Source: Camarhynchus parvulus
Taxonomy: Eukaryota > Chordata > Aves > Passeriformes > Thraupidae
Reading direction: 5' to 3'
Assembly (NCBI RefSeq): GCF_901933205.1
Contig: NC_044582.1
Location: 13,497,820-13,561,819, forward strand
DNA: 64,000 nucleotides
Both the position numbers and the translations under genes were made by a program. Numbering within the stretch: the first letter of the stretch is position 1; the number at the start of each line of letters is the position of its first letter. Positions 13,701 through 28,700 of the stretch are shown here, one piece after another. The notes below the pieces were generated by a model. The model did no database searches. It was not told the DNA's origin and saw only the letters and a program-made list of their open reading frames with translations.

Positions 13701-16700
13701 CAATTAATGCCACCTTTTTAAGCTTCTCATTAGGCTTAGTTCAGTTTAACACTAAATAATTATATCCAAGTAATGTAAATGGCCTGGAAGGCAATTCAGA
13801 TTTCTAAGTGGCGTGTTGAGTCTACCTGTAATTCAAACAGCTTTTCAGTGTCAGTCTTTGATTAGTTCATGCATTATCCAACTCTGTGAGAGCTCCACAA
13901 CAGTATGGATCAATTAAAAATATATTTTTAAATGTAGAAAATAAACAGGAATAGATAAATATTATATGTCATTTTATGTAAGTTCGTGATAATATTATTG
14001 TCTAATAGGCCATCATTAGCTACCTCAGGCAGTAGCAGCCAAAATACTTCCAAACCTTATCTCCTATTGATGAAACAAATACAAAATGTAGTGCTTGTAT
14101 AGAAAATAATTATTTTTACTCTAATTTGTGTATATATTCCTGTAATTGTTGTGCAGCTGGGAAGCGGGTTAATCTTTTCAACAACACCAAAAAAATATAG
14201 GAAAAACATTTGTGCCTTATGCAAGTTCTGCCGTGTCAGAGTGCTACTGGCCACAAAGGCAGCAATCCTCTTTTGTTTCACCAAGTTGCTTTAGAGAAAG
14301 AAGGACCACTGTCAAGAGATTCTTGTCCTATTTTCTGTTCTCTCTTCCCCTGATAACGAGTTGCCCAGGTTGGTATGACACTCTCCCTCTGCACTGCTTT
14401 GTAAAGGATGCAATTAGACCAGGCTCCTGCAGGGTTGAAGCAGTTCCTACATAACTGAGTTTTTCCTTGTTGTTTGGCAAAATTGTCACAAAACCTTTAA
14501 TTCACAATTCTATATGAAGCAGCTTTCTGAAAGGAAGCCTTCTCTTTTAGCCAGATCACCTTCTTATGTTTTCACCACACAGGATTTTCTCTCTCTGCCA
14601 AGCCAGGAGTGGTTATGTGCTGTGTCCTCCCTGTCTGACCCTGCTGGTTGCAAAGAACCTGTTTGTCATGTCTGGCTCTTGGAAAAGCCCTGGTTTCTGT
14701 GGAGCATTGTGATGAATTCTGTGCATTAGGTAGAAGGTGTGCCCCTTTCAGGGCACCCTTCCACCTTTGAGCCCAAAACTTCCCGATGTTTGTAGATTAT
14801 CTGTAGAGCTGGGTTGGAGCTGTCATTTTTATGTGATGTACACTGGGAGTTTTAAGAGCTGTTCATCACTGTGTGATGGTACATGTGGTACTCACATGGA
14901 ATTCATGGCTCTTCTCCTTGCTAAGAGGAAAATTGGCTGGGTTTCTTTTGTTACTGCATGGCTGAAGCTGTCACCTGAGTTCTTAAGCATTTTGGTTTTC
15001 TACTGTATTAGGGTGGGCTTCATGAAGTAATTGTTTTTACTTCTTTCACTTTTCTAGAGTATAATGAGAAGCCCTATAGTACTCTGTAAAAGCTCTGGCC
15101 CTGCTCATCATTGGCATGGGACTAGCTAGCACTCATTTTCTTCAGTTTCCTTTTGCCTTGCAGCCTCTGACAAGCCACATGTAACCATGTATATGCCTGG
15201 AAAGATGCCACACTGGCTCTCTCCTGGCCTCTAAGGTCAGAGGAAAGGTTTTTAAACTGCCACAGTTCAGTCCCCTCCCCATCACAGTGACTGTGTACTA
15301 TTTGACCAAAGGTCATTGTGTGGGTCACAAAGCAATCCACCAGCTAGCTTCTAAAAATACCTGGGACTGCTTTAATAGCCATAGAAATTATATAAACTTA
15401 TACATCTGTGTGGTATTGCAAGGCTTGATGCTCACATCTTGCTTGCCACAGACTGAGAAGGACATGTAGGAACTGGTCAGTGCCAAGTTTGTATCTCTGT
15501 AGGATTCGTCTCTGTTCAGACTGAGGATGGGCACTGACCTTCAGGGCCATACTTATCTTTCCTAATTTTAGTCCGTGGAAATGACATAATTCTGTATAGA
15601 AACCTTTATTCTATGTGTGCACATGTGCTGCCTGAGTAGCAGTTATATTTTGTTTTTCTGGTGTAAACAAGCATGTTGTGTAAGTGGAGTTGATACTAAG
15701 GCATAAAATGCTGTCACTTGATTGTGCACCAACAAGCCTGTCAAGTTGTTCCTCTGTACTCAGTCATCTATTTTATTTTGGACTCACTCCAGTTTTCTGA
15801 AACCTGAGGAACTTCTAAGCTTGCTCACTTGGAAAAGAAAACATCAAAACCAGTAATCTTGCCCAATATATTTGTTTTGTTCTGCAGGATGTAAAACACT
15901 CCAGCTGCTAGTGAAAAAAATTCCACGTATTTCAAAATCTATTGCCTTTTGGTTCTAGAGGTTCTGGGAATTTGATTCATGCTGGTACTTCAGAGCACTC
16001 TTTTCCAAATACAAGGCAGTAGCGCTACTTTTTTTTCGTGATTTTGCTGCTCTTTTGCTAAGGCTGACTGTGTGGTGTCATGTATGCAAATCAAGGGGTT
16101 CTTTCCATGCACCCCCCACAACAGCAAAGTTGATTTTCCAAGTAACCACACTGGAGTCTTCAATTGATCAACTTTAAGATGTTTGATGTTGGCTCAAAGC
16201 CCATTATTCTCTTCCTTCCAGGAAGAATAATAATAGTAGCCAGTAACCAAACAATCTCTTTAAAGCAAAATATTTACAACAAAATCATCTTAGACAGTAC
16301 TAAATGTAAACATAAGCAGGCTACAGTGTAAGCAAGCCCAGCTTATGCACTGTTGATACCAATCAGATGAAATTCCTTGGAAGTCTGATTTTCTTCTATG
16401 TACCTCTCAAAGCTTCTAGGAACTGGCAAACTTATCATTACTGCAACTCACAACCCAGTTGGTTTTTGTGCCCAGTTCTTACGCCTGCAGCCCTCTCCCT
16501 GGGATCAAGTCACAGTTTAATTCTCTCTAGTCCTCGCTCAGTTCACTGCCAGCTTTGGCACAAGCAGGCATTTGGTCTGTGACACTGTCAGGCTTTTGAG
16601 CGGATGGCTCGGCTCTTTGTTGTGGACAGAGCAGATGGTGCAGAGGCTCAGACTGAGTGGTCAGGACTGGGGAGAGGGCAGGAATGTTTTTTGCCTGTGG

Positions 16701-19700
16701 CAGTATTAGCTCGCACCAGCCAGTTTAAAGTGGTTGTGAAACTGGTGCCTGAGTTAGCTGAATTTTGAGAAAAGATAAGTGAGTCTTAATATGTGGTGAA
16801 GACAGTGAAGCCTGTTTGTCTGTGGCTTTGTCCTGTGTGTTTTGCCATCACTCTCCCATTGCAGCACCTCCTGCTCTGTGCGCAGACAGAGCTTCAGGTT
16901 TCATGTCGTGTTTTACCTTTTTTTTTTTTTTTTTTTTTTGCTGGCCAATTTAATAAGACATGTGCACGACTGGTCTGGAATGTGCTCATGGTGTCCAGCC
17001 AGCAAACATCTTCCTGCTTTCCTTCTGTAACAGTACCAAGAAGTCCTACCTTTGCTGTCTGAATGCTGCTTTTATTGTTAATGATAAACACCAGTATCTT
17101 CAGAACATCTCCCAGCAGGGGGTGGGAGGGCACCATCTCAAATCCAGCTCTTCAGTTTTACTACAGTCAGCCTGATTTTGAAATACAGAACACTGTAATG
17201 TAGACAAGTGGAAGGAGACGTGATAGACCTGCATTTATCTCAGTTTACAAAACCAGACAAGAAATGTAATGCAAGTAAAAGATTGGCTGGAAAATTTTTA
17301 TTCTTAAAATCACTTTTCCTGGCAATGCAAAACATGCAGGATACTTCAACTTCTGGATTCTCTCCACTCCCCCAGTTTCATTCTTGTTTGTTTGTTTTCA
17401 GTTCCTTGACATTCTGCAGTACTCATTCATAAAAGGGACCTACTGTATGTGTGTGTGTGTAGTGATAGCATCACAAATTATATAAATATCTTTTTTGTGT
17501 TTCGTGTGTTCAGTGAGAAAATAAAAAAAAGAGGGGTTTGATGCTGTTCTTTATCTGGAGTGGTAGGAAGCAAACTTTCTTCCATTGCAATGGTTTTGGC
17601 ACAGTTCAAGTTGTCCTTCTTGGGTGATTGTGTAACTCCAAAGACCTGGAAATTGGGTTCTCTGCAGTGATTGATATCAAAATGCTTCTCTCCCTCCTGC
17701 ACTGTCCTGATGCCAGAGCAGGAGTCTCCTCTCTGCAGCCTTGTTCCCTGGGAGCGAGCGGCGTGTGCAGGTGGGTGTTCTTTGTGTATGGATCTGCGCA
17801 GTGCATTATCACAGCTTGCAGGGCTAATTTTAGCCTTGTAAACTCAGGTATTAACTGATGGTATGAGTGTTTTTATTGAATCTAATGTTGTTGATGTTTT
17901 TGGGGTTTTTTTTCAATGGCTTCAAGTATTGTTGATAGAAAATAAAACCTCTTGCACTATTTAGTACCAGGAAAAGAACGTACTAATTTCATTGCCATAC
18001 ATAGTGGGTTGCTTTTACTACATTAAGTAAAATTACTTCTGCATATGTCACAATACGCTGGCAGCACATGATTTCACTGTGCCACATGCACAATCCCTCT
18101 CAAGGTGAAACCTTGTGAATATTTACTGCTTAGTGTTACTCAGAAGCCCTTAGACATTGGAAAATAGTAGGCAAAAATGCCTGGATCGAGGCAGTTGGCA
18201 TATATATTCCTGCTATAACATAAGCAGGCAAAAAATCCCATTGTATTCTCTGTGCCATTGTGCGCCTTCCCATGGGCCCAGGCTGCTCTGTCCCTGTGTG
18301 AGTGTCCCGTCATGCCTCTCCCTTCCATTCCAGCTCCTGCCTTGATGCCCAGCTGCTGGGGTTTCTTACCAGTTGGGTTCTTTGTCCTCACTCTTACCCA
18401 GAAGGAAGACAGCTTTCTGCATTGTTCTGTGTGGGAATTACATCGCCTGATCTTGGTCAGTTTATTTGTGGAACAAGCAACAAAATAAAACTTACTTGCC
18501 CTCTTGTCCCTAAAATAAGAATGGGCCAAATCAAAGACTAAGAATTCTAGTTTCTAACAAATGCATCAGTGCTGGTTCCCCACATAGTATTTTGAAGTCA
18601 AGAATTTTGTGAACCACTAAAATATGTTGGAGACTTACCCAGTTTTAATTATGGGTGTGAAGTAGAGGGGTGTATGGTAGAAACCAATCCTTTAAACACA
18701 CACATGCCTCTGGTACTAATTTTAGTGGTGGAAGGAGTAGTGTTTTAAAAACAGCATAATCCAAGGAAGTGTCTTTGTATTTCTCAGTTGTCATTAACAA
18801 TTAATGGGTAGGTGACATGAGCTGTCAACTTCTTGAAATTGGTAGCCACAGAGGAGCTGGTTGTTGTCTAGTATTCTGAGTGCATAAACATGGGAATGGT
18901 AGTATTTAGTATCTGTTTAGGATTTAGTATTAATTTCTAAGCTTGGTAATAGGAGCAGTAACCTCCAGGTTTCTGCAAGTTTCTTTAAATAAAGAAAAAA
19001 ACCCCCAACCATAACAAAGCCCAGTCTGCTGAAATGGTACTCCCTTCTTCTGTTTAAACCTTCTTAATGAAGAAAAGTAGTATTATAACACACTGATGCT
19101 AATACGCAAATGTGTTTGTACAAGCCAGCTGCCTCTCTTCTTGGCAAACTTCTTATTTTAGTGAAAAAGTAATTTGCTTGGTTTTAAAAATGAATTTGTG
19201 TGTAATTTGATAAGTAAGGGAAGACCAAAAATTTCAGCTTTGGTTATGGTTACTTAAAATAAGAGCAAAAGCCACAAACTGGTTTTCCCTATTCCTTTTG
19301 TCAGCAGATATGCTGTAATTTTTATAAGTGATTACTTAGGAAATTGTTCAGAAATTAATCATTTGGTAAAAATTAGATTTTACTGTCCATGTGCTGGATT
19401 TGGGTGAAAATCAGACCTTGACAGTCAGACCTCAAAGCGTGGAGACAGGATGTGGAGACCCATCTGGAAGTTCAGGCCAGTAAATAGTGAGTTTTTGCTG
19501 CTGGAAAAGCACAGCAGGAGTCTCTGCCAGGGTGGCAGGGACTGTGTCCCTCAGAGCAGTGATACCCCAGGGAGCTGCAGCTCTGGGGGTGCTGGGTGCC
19601 CCCAGGCTGAGCTGTGTCACCCAAGGTGGGGTGGCTGCTGACAGGCACGTTTGGTGGAGAAATTGTCCTGGAGCCGCTGGCAAGGCCTGGCAGCTCTCAG

Positions 19701-22700
19701 TGGGAATCACAGGAGCATCCACAGAGCCTGAGGCTGGCTGTGTCTGACCAGTGCCGGTGTCGCCCCCATTGTGGCTGGCAGCAGGTTTGCAGGTGAAGCC
19801 GGGGCTGGGCAGAGGTCTGGGGGCACTGCTGGCCGCGGGGTGCCCGAGGCCGGCCCGGAGCTCCCGAGGCCAGGGGGTGCCCGTGGCCGGCCAGGGGGTG
19901 GCCGAGGCCGGGCCGGAGCTCCCGAGGCCGGCCCGGCTGTGGCCGGCGGCGCTGCCTGCGCGGCCGCGGGCCTCGGCGAGCTCTGTGTACGCCGTGGAAA
20001 ATCCCACAGCGAGGGATTAAACACTGCAAGCGGCCCCGTGAGTCCTTCTGAAATGTCACCGGAGCCGTCTGGCACGGCTCCAAAAGCGGGCGGGCAGCGA
20101 GCTGGCCACGGACAGGGACAAACCCCGGAGCTGTGATCCTCAGGGCTGCAGGCCGGGCAGAGGCAGTGCCACACAGCGCCAGACGCTGCTGCTTTGAGTT
20201 CAGTCCCTGCGGAAACCTGAAAATCCCCAAAAGGCACAGCTCAGATGGGGAGACTGGCAAGAGAAAAAAATAGCAATCACACGATAGACAGCCGATTCCA
20301 GTCCCGTCAGCCTCTTAGATAAATTGGCAGCTGTTAATCAAAATGTTAATTAAAGAAAGTAGTAAGAGTGTGTTCGTGTTAGCTTGTTTTCCTGGGCGTG
20401 CTCACCCGTGTAATTTGTAAATCAGAGGGCAAACACACTGGGGTTACACTCTGCGGGTGGCTGGCTGTGGGCAGGAGGGTCTGGGCTCCAGGGGAAATGG
20501 GAAATGCAGGCACAGCCTGCATGTGTCAAGTGCAGTGATGTTTTTCATTTAAAAGGTTAAACTGCACAAACATTTTAGTTAGCACATCCTAATTACAGCA
20601 TTGCTCCATTCTTTGAAAAGGAAGTGTGAAAAGGCTGGTAATATTTAATTTGAAAGACACTATTGTGCAGGCACAGTAGGTCTGTGCCCTCATTTGACTG
20701 TATTAGTGATTTCCCTAGGATTTTGATGCAGTAAATTTTTAATTAGTGTAAAGTTTAACGTGATCAATGTTTTTACACATGAAAACAGTTGTTTTATGCC
20801 AATTGTGATTGATCAGTGATAATGAAATAAGCAGCAGTGATCTTTTTTTATCCTTCAAAACTTACTAATGCCTAAAAATGGGGTAAAACTTAGAAATTAA
20901 TACAAGTCCTGAACCACAGATACTAAATACTAATGTTCCCATGTCTGTGCATTTAATTGGGGTAAGTAATGTAAGGATTTGACTTAAAAGAAGAAACCAA
21001 GTTATTTGCTTCCCATTGATGTTGCAAATTGCGTGTTTACATTTCAAGAGATTTCAAATTTTGGAAATTTGAAAATTGTTGCAATACCACTGATTTGCTT
21101 CCCATCGTCCTTTTCCATTGTGAAAGAGTTAAACATTTTGTGCTTAAAACCTCAGACCAGAAAGAGGGGTGCTAGCAGTGCAGGCAGAACTCTGTGCTGT
21201 TCTCATTTCTTGAGTTTTTTCCTGCAGGTGGGCACTGCCCTCAGCGTGGAGTGCCCTCTTTGCCAAAGGGAAGCGCGTGGGTTGTCACATCTGTAGATGA
21301 GACAGGTGAGACATGGGTGTGACATCAGAGAGAGCCGCTGGAGCTCCCTCCTCACTTCCATCAGCAGAGAGGGGCTTTGAGGTTGGCCAGTTCAAATAGC
21401 CATGTATGTGTTTATATTTTAATTTTTACTCTTACAAAGCTCTTGTATCATGGCAGTGGATGTCACTAGTTAGTCATGCAGTACATAAGAAAAATATTTG
21501 TGCTCAGTGTCTTTTTATCCTCTAGTTTCTTAGTGACAAAATCAAAGAATGTGATTTCCTTAGCTGACATCACTATTTTCATGTACACCCTGTGATATTT
21601 CCTCCCATTTCCACTCTCAAAACAAAGTCAATTCCCTCTTGTTGATCTCTTTTGTGTGGAGAGCTTTCCATTTCAAGGCCTTTCTTTTATACCCATCTTC
21701 AGAACTTTGAGTTAGCTGTAGCCCCCTTTGTATTTTGGTTCACTATCAGCTTTTAAGCAAGTTTTCATTGTCAGCACCTTTTCTTTTGTAGCAGAACTGG
21801 GTCTGACAGTCAACATAAAACATATAAAGTTTGCTAGGTGTAAAGAAATAGCTACAGGGCAAAACATTTAATTCCCAATCTGGTGTGAATAGAAGCATTA
21901 GGAAGATGAAAGCCAGTCAGGCATTTGGATAGGTGAGCTCATCTGAAGTCATGACGATATTATATTATGTGATAAGGTCTTCTCAGGAACGTTGATGCTG
22001 AAGAGGAAGAACATGGTGTTAGAGATAGAAATCTAATTTCTGGGTAGAGAGTGGGCCAAGAACGAGAAAAGCAGAAATTAGGTGGTGGTTCTTCCCTTTT
22101 TTATTTGCATCTTTTAACACACCATTCTTTATTAATCTTTTGTTTACCAAAGTTTTTATTAAACTTTGCAATAATGTTGAGGTGAGGTATTTATTTTGAA
22201 TTTGCTTTATACTTTTTTTTGGAAAACTGAAGCTTTTCTCTATTGTCATTCAGGGTAAACATAAGCAGCTGGAAAACTGTTGTCTTGTATTTTTGAGAAA
22301 GCTGACCCAGCGTGTCAAAGCTGACCCCCAGTGCATCTTGAAGCACTGCTGATCTGTACTGCTTACCTCTGTCTGTTTGATGCTCTTGTTTGTCATCACT
22401 GTGGCTTTTCTGAAGTTTATTTCAAATAAGATTTTTTTTAATAATGGAAGAATTACTTACTCAATACCTGCCTTTTAATCAGACAGGTATTGTTGTGTCA
22501 TCAACAGGCTACAGAGATTAGTGTTCATAGTGTGGATGTTGTAATCTCTCCATGGCCCCATTACCATCTAAGACACTCTACTGTCCTTCCATAATAACTT
22601 TGCCATATTTGTGTTTCAGTGCCTAACAGATTTATAGGACAGTTACTGACCACACCTCTTGGCAAGTTCACTGGGGAACTGTACCAGAAGTTTGGGCTTG

Positions 22701-25700
22701 GATGTTAAAGCCCTTGCATTTGGGGTTGCCTGAGCAAGGAGGAGGATGAGGTGAACATCCTTCTCTGGGTGATGAGGGGAAATGTTCCAACAGTTGGTCT
22801 CCCTGGCTCCATTTTTGCTTGTGGTTCTGCTCCATGAATAATTTAGTGTCCTGCTTCTATCAGTTTTCCCCCGCTGTTCTGAAGAGTTTTACTGGTCTGA
22901 GGGGGCTCTGAATAGCTCAAGCAAAGCTGATGGGAGTGTCCTTAATTCCAGTTTGCCACTACACAACACAGAAAAGCCCAGTCTGTTTGCAACCTTAGGA
23001 TGGCACTGTGCTTGATGCTTCAGGGGAAAAGCCATGTATTTTACTGAGGACTTTTAAATCCTGTGGAAATTGATTACAGAACTACTTGTGTGCTGAATAC
23101 AAGGGGGTTTTGAAAGGATTAGTAACAAATAAGGAAAAATGAAAAAACTGATTGTGGAGGGGCAGCAGTTGGGAAAGGGAGATACTTGAAGGTTATTTAT
23201 TGAAATACATTAATTTAGCATTGTATTACTAATAACTGTGTTTGCAATCTGCTCCTCACTCTTTCCTGTGGGGGGAATCTTGGCTGTCAGAGGAGGTGTG
23301 CTGGGTTTGGGGCCATTTTGTAGCAGATACCATAGACAAGATGGCATTCCTGCCCACGTAGTGTGTGTTACTAGAGAATTAAAACCCATCCTGGCTATGC
23401 TGTAGTTATACCATCAAAATCATAATTTAGCCTAAATTATAGATTCATAATTATCTCCTCTTTGAAATATTTCAAAGTACTGAAGTTGGCATTCAGAATC
23501 CTGCTAGTGAGGATGATCACTTTTTATTTCTCCCTGTCTTTTCTTCAATGACAGCAACAAAACTGACCCTACTTATACATAATTCAACACACCTTTATTG
23601 AACATATTTTGCACAGTGATCACTTGTGAGTGGATTTTAGTTCTCCAAAATAAATGTCTAGGAAAACGATAAACTTACTGTGCTGAATATTTCTCAAGTG
23701 GGGAAGTGCAAGACATAAGGTTGCCTCAGTATTGCTTGGCCATTATCTGTTTAAAAGATAGTATAAATGGCTGTTTCTTAGTGCCACAAGTATATGAGAC
23801 TGTCAGTTGGCTTCTTCTTGTAGTTTTGCTAACCCTGATAAACTAATAGTATCAGCTGCCAGATGCAAACCAGTGGTTTTTTATGAAACAGTGAGGCAAA
23901 GCATCTCATGATGACATAGTACTGGTGCCCATCAGGCCTTGTTGGTCTGTCGTACTGGTTGCTTGGGCTCCATCAATATTCTGTTTTGTAACCTTCTTGC
24001 TGAAGTGAAGATGGCTTTGTTCAGCTGCTCTCTGTTCAGCTAAATGTTTAAGATCAAACACCACACAGTTGGAGTGACCTCATCCTGACTTAGAGTGTGC
24101 ACAGAGTTGATGGCATGATTAAAGGGACATCAGTGGAAGATTAAGGCAGAATCCTTGATATCTAGGTCCCGTGATTAGAGCAGGATAATGAAGCAGCAAT
24201 AAGTGAGTGAGCAGCAGATCAAGCTCCTGTACAGACCGAGCAGCAGATCAAGCTCCTGTACAGACCAAGCAGCTGCACACTGCCAGGGTGGCAGCAAAGG
24301 AGGAGTAATTTACCTGCTATGCCTGTGATTGTTATAGTTCCCAGTTTCTCCTGCAAAATCCTCATGGACCTAATTTTTTTTTTTTTTTTTATCTTTGTCA
24401 TGGTGAGATCAGAGTGCTGGTGGACTAGAGTTGCAAAGGAGATTTTAGTTGCTTGCTGAGTGAAATCTGGAGCTATGTTGAGGCGCCCTGCCGTAGCAGT
24501 GTCTGTGCTCTGCTGTCATGTCATGGATCTGAGCTTCCTGGAGAAAGGCAATTAGCTCTCCATTATTCTAGGGATGAAATACTCTTACTGACAGAAAATA
24601 AGTTTTTTATCCTCAGGTAGAAGATGTTTGTTTTAATATGCCTGTCTAAATTTCTCAGATGACAAGACACACAGTAGCTCAGTATGATAGAGAAAAGGAC
24701 AAGTTTAAGTTTCATGATTATTGTGCTTACACTTTGTGATACAGACATAAAATAACAATTACTTAAGCATAAAGGTTTTTTTATGCTTTGTTTCAATATA
24801 CACATCTAATCCTATAGTTTGAGGAGTACTTTAACCCTTACTCTACACAATACTCTTATTGTGTGTTAACTCTTTTTCTGAATGTTCACTGAAGTTCCAG
24901 CATGTCTAGCTGAACCAAACTTATGTGTATGCTCCTGGGTGTGCTTTGTACTGCAGCTGCACCAGCACTGACACAGGGCACTTTGACTTTTTGCCCAGTA
25001 CTTATGTAAGGAATCAGTATAAAAAAAATGGGTTTATGAAACTTGATCTGTACATCTTGTATTTGCTGCCCAAAGCTATTAATTGATGCCCAGAGAGAAT
25101 GAACAGCACAAAATACTTGCTGGCTTTTTGGAAATAAGCATAAACCTGGGAGGAATGTCTTAAATTTTTAAGATTATTATTGCTCTTAAATTAATTTTTT
25201 CTTATTTTTTTTTGTCAGCATGCAGCAAAGAAAGTGGCGTTTTATGAAAAATCAATTTTTTTAAATAAAAGGGTATTGTCTTTTAATATAGCAATAAGTT
25301 ATGAATCACAGTAAGTCAAAATGTTTACTCATTGATAGAAGAGTAAGCAGTAGTAGCCAAACACAATGGGAAGCTTTCTCTCTCTCTTTTTTTTTCCCAT
25401 CTTTTTTCTTTTTTCTGCCCCTTCTAGGTTACTTTTTTTGCATTTTGTCAGAGATTGCTACATGTTTAGTAGGAAATAGACAATGGAAAATAGGACTTTT
25501 AAACCCAAGAAAATTGGTAGCCAGTCTAAGGGCCAGGTAAAGCTTTTTTTAAGCTCTGGAAGAGATCTATATTATCAATATCTATTTTATCAGGAAGTCC
25601 TGTGTCCCTTGGCCTGATGCATATATAATACTTGCTCAGCTATAGCACAGAGATGCTGTGTTTTTCCAACTTGATAGTTAACAGTTATCCTGGTCATGGA

Positions 25701-28700
25701 GCAGAGACATCATTTGCTGAGATGCCATCTCTCTTCACAGCTTTCTAACTCTGTCCAGCCCTTCTCCACAATGTCATAAACCTGTTGTATAAATGCAAAG
25801 GTGTTTAAGGAGGAGTTTATCTGTTAAAGTTTAGTGTTGAACACAGCTGTCATTTTAGGTCAGATTCTTTCCAGTGCTGTGGCATCAAGGAAGACTTTCA
25901 GGTTCTTTGTCCAAAGCCAAAACTTACTTTTTTTCTGATATTTAAAATGCAAAACAAACCAACAAAAAAAATCAACATAAAAACCCAACAACAACAATAA
26001 AACCCCTCCTTCCCCTAAATTTTAGGGTTTAGAACCATCATACACAGGCGCAAAAATGGGAATATCACTTTGATCTGCTGTATAAGCAATCATGACATTA
26101 AAAAATTGTTTTCCTCTTAAGAGTTATGTGAAGGGAAGGGATGTGATTGGCAGCCTTTAAAATTTGAAAACTGAACACCTGGAGATAATTATATTTTTAA
26201 ATGTTTTTGGGCTGAGACAGAATTAATGACAAATGGGAACTATGTTAAATTGGCAGAAGATTAGTAGAATTTATTATTGTAATATGCTTAGCATAAAAAG
26301 CATGGTGGTCTTGATTATTCAGTGACAGTTTGTGTAGCCATTTTTCCAGTAAAAACTGTGGCAATCTGTCTGTAACTATATTCATGAGATCAAATATGCA
26401 ATTCTTAACATGTCTGGTTTCAAAAATAATATTAGCTCTCTCTATTAAGATGAGACTTCAGTGCTCTTCACATGGTTTGCAAAACAGTTCTTAAGTAGAT
26501 TTCATTTAAAACCATGAATGTTATAAAAAGACTAAAACATTAAATATAAGCAAATTGTAGTAGCAGCCCTACCTCTGTTTGTATGTATGTCAACAAAAAA
26601 GTAGGTCTAGCCAGGTTATGAAAAATGAGCTGAAAATTCTTCTTGTTTTGTTGATAGACAACATAAGTCGTGGTTATGCACAGAAGTGAAAAGTGAAGAT
26701 TTCACAGCCCTGCAGTGTTACAGTATCTCTTTCAGAAACTGCACCAGAATTCTAAAAAAAGTTAATTTGATAGATTTTTTTCTGGGTGTGTCTGTCTGTA
26801 TAAGGAAATCCTCTCTGACAGGTAGACTGTAAACTTGTCTGTGATCAGCCTTAGTTCTCTTAGGTTATTTTTTTTTTGTTATTACCAATTTAAACCACTT
26901 TCTATTAAACTCACTTGGTTGAGCCTGTAGAACGAACATTTGTGCAAATAGCGGTAGCATCTCAGTTTGCAGTTGCCAGAAGAGAAATACTCCTATTATC
27001 CAGATAAATTTCTGGGATTACTGTTTTGTCTAGTTTCTTCCTAATTAGTGGAATGCAAGGAGGTTGTCAGTTTTATTCTAGTCCCTTCTTCTTTTCATCT
27101 GCTAGGTTTTTTTTCAAGAAAGTAATACTCTCACTTCCTTCAGAAAGACAACGTCATCATAACAAACTCCCAAGGATTGCATTAGTCATCCACTAGCTTA
27201 TTTGAGATTATTTGTAACTGTCATAAGCACTTGGATTTTGAATTTTCTAAGTGTACAGAATGTGGAAGAGTATTGAGTAATGTTTCTCATTATGTCACAG
27301 GGTGTAGCATCACTGAACTCTAATGGTCCTCAAATAGTAACTGAACAGAGCTGCTCAGGGATTCTTGCCATTGCTATAAAAAGCCATTTGGCAATAAGCA
27401 CTGCGTCATACTAGAAGCACAGGCATTTACTGGAGCATAAATATGCTAAAATATTTCATTTACAGTCTCTTCAGTGGCAGCTGTTCTAGAAAACTAAGTG
27501 GATGATTTTGATAACTAATTGTTTTAAATACTACAATTTTAAAGCAGTTGTTCCTTGAGATGGATGCTAAGTTACTGAATTTGTTTGTTATTTTTGTCGG
27601 GCATTTCACACTTAAGTTCTCCACTTCTTGGTAATTACCAATCCAGAAGTGATGAGTATTTTGCAGACTTTTGCAGACGATTTGTTAGGTAGTTTGCACC
27701 CATTGTTGCAGTTAAACAGAGAAACACACAGGAGTTGGTTCAGTTTCTTTCTTAGTCCAAGCTCTGTATTCATTCATTACTTTTATTTTTCTAAGCTAAT
27801 GAACACATTTCAAGTGCTACTTCCAAACAGGTCACAGAACGCAGATGTACTAGTTTACATTTCCCAGAGCGTCACAGGCTTCTGCACAGGTTGCACTGGA
27901 CTTGGCTGTCACTCTTGGCTCTATTTGTAGCTTCATGAGTAGCCTGCTGCTTCCACAGTTCACTCGAGTCAAAATCTGTAAGGTGATCCTGAGATTGATC
28001 TGTGGTGGATTTGGGCACCTCTAACAATACTTGGCTGCAAAAGAGGTGTTACCACTGCCTTTGCTCTCCCCTGACAGACCTCTTTCTCATGTCTCTTAGA
28101 TCTGTGGTTTTCATTTACTTGATTGCCAGAAGTGTCTCTTAAGAAGGTGTTGATAACACAGATCCTCGAGGAATCACAGGTGTCCTGTGTCAGTGGGCAC
28201 ATGGTCCGTGTGTCTGTGTAGGCAGAGCTGGAAGCTGCCAGGTGTTCTAGAAGTTCATGGTTCTAAAGAACTACCTTTACAATAGACACTGTTTTACCTG
28301 AAATGGTGCTAGCAACACAGAAGTTTTCATGGTTTGGTGTTAATTAAAAAACACGTCCAGTGACAGAATCTGACCTCTCTTAATTCAGATACTCAGGTTT
28401 TTGTAGAAGAGTATCTGTTGCTGCTTTTGGTGGTGCTGCTGCTAAATAGAAACAAGAGGGGAAAACCCAACCAAACAAAAACCAAGAATGCTCAAAAAGC
28501 CCAGTGTAGGTCAGTATTTGAGCTGATGTTCTCAGAGGTGTTCCATACTGAAGGTCTGGTAGATCATACCAGAAGTTTGTCATGAAGTAAAAGTGAAAAT
28601 GTTGGATTCAATATTATTTTAACGATTAGGAACATACTTAGAGATAATTCTTATCCTTTAAGGGAATGTGATATTTAAGCTTGCCTGGCCTGAGGACAGG

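Noticed and set aside
19432..20260. Overlapping long open frames on both strands, up to 191 residues
   Set aside because: High GC removes stop codons in several frames at once. The predicted proteins are Ala/Gly/Pro/Arg-rich without a domain. Kept only as a CpG island.
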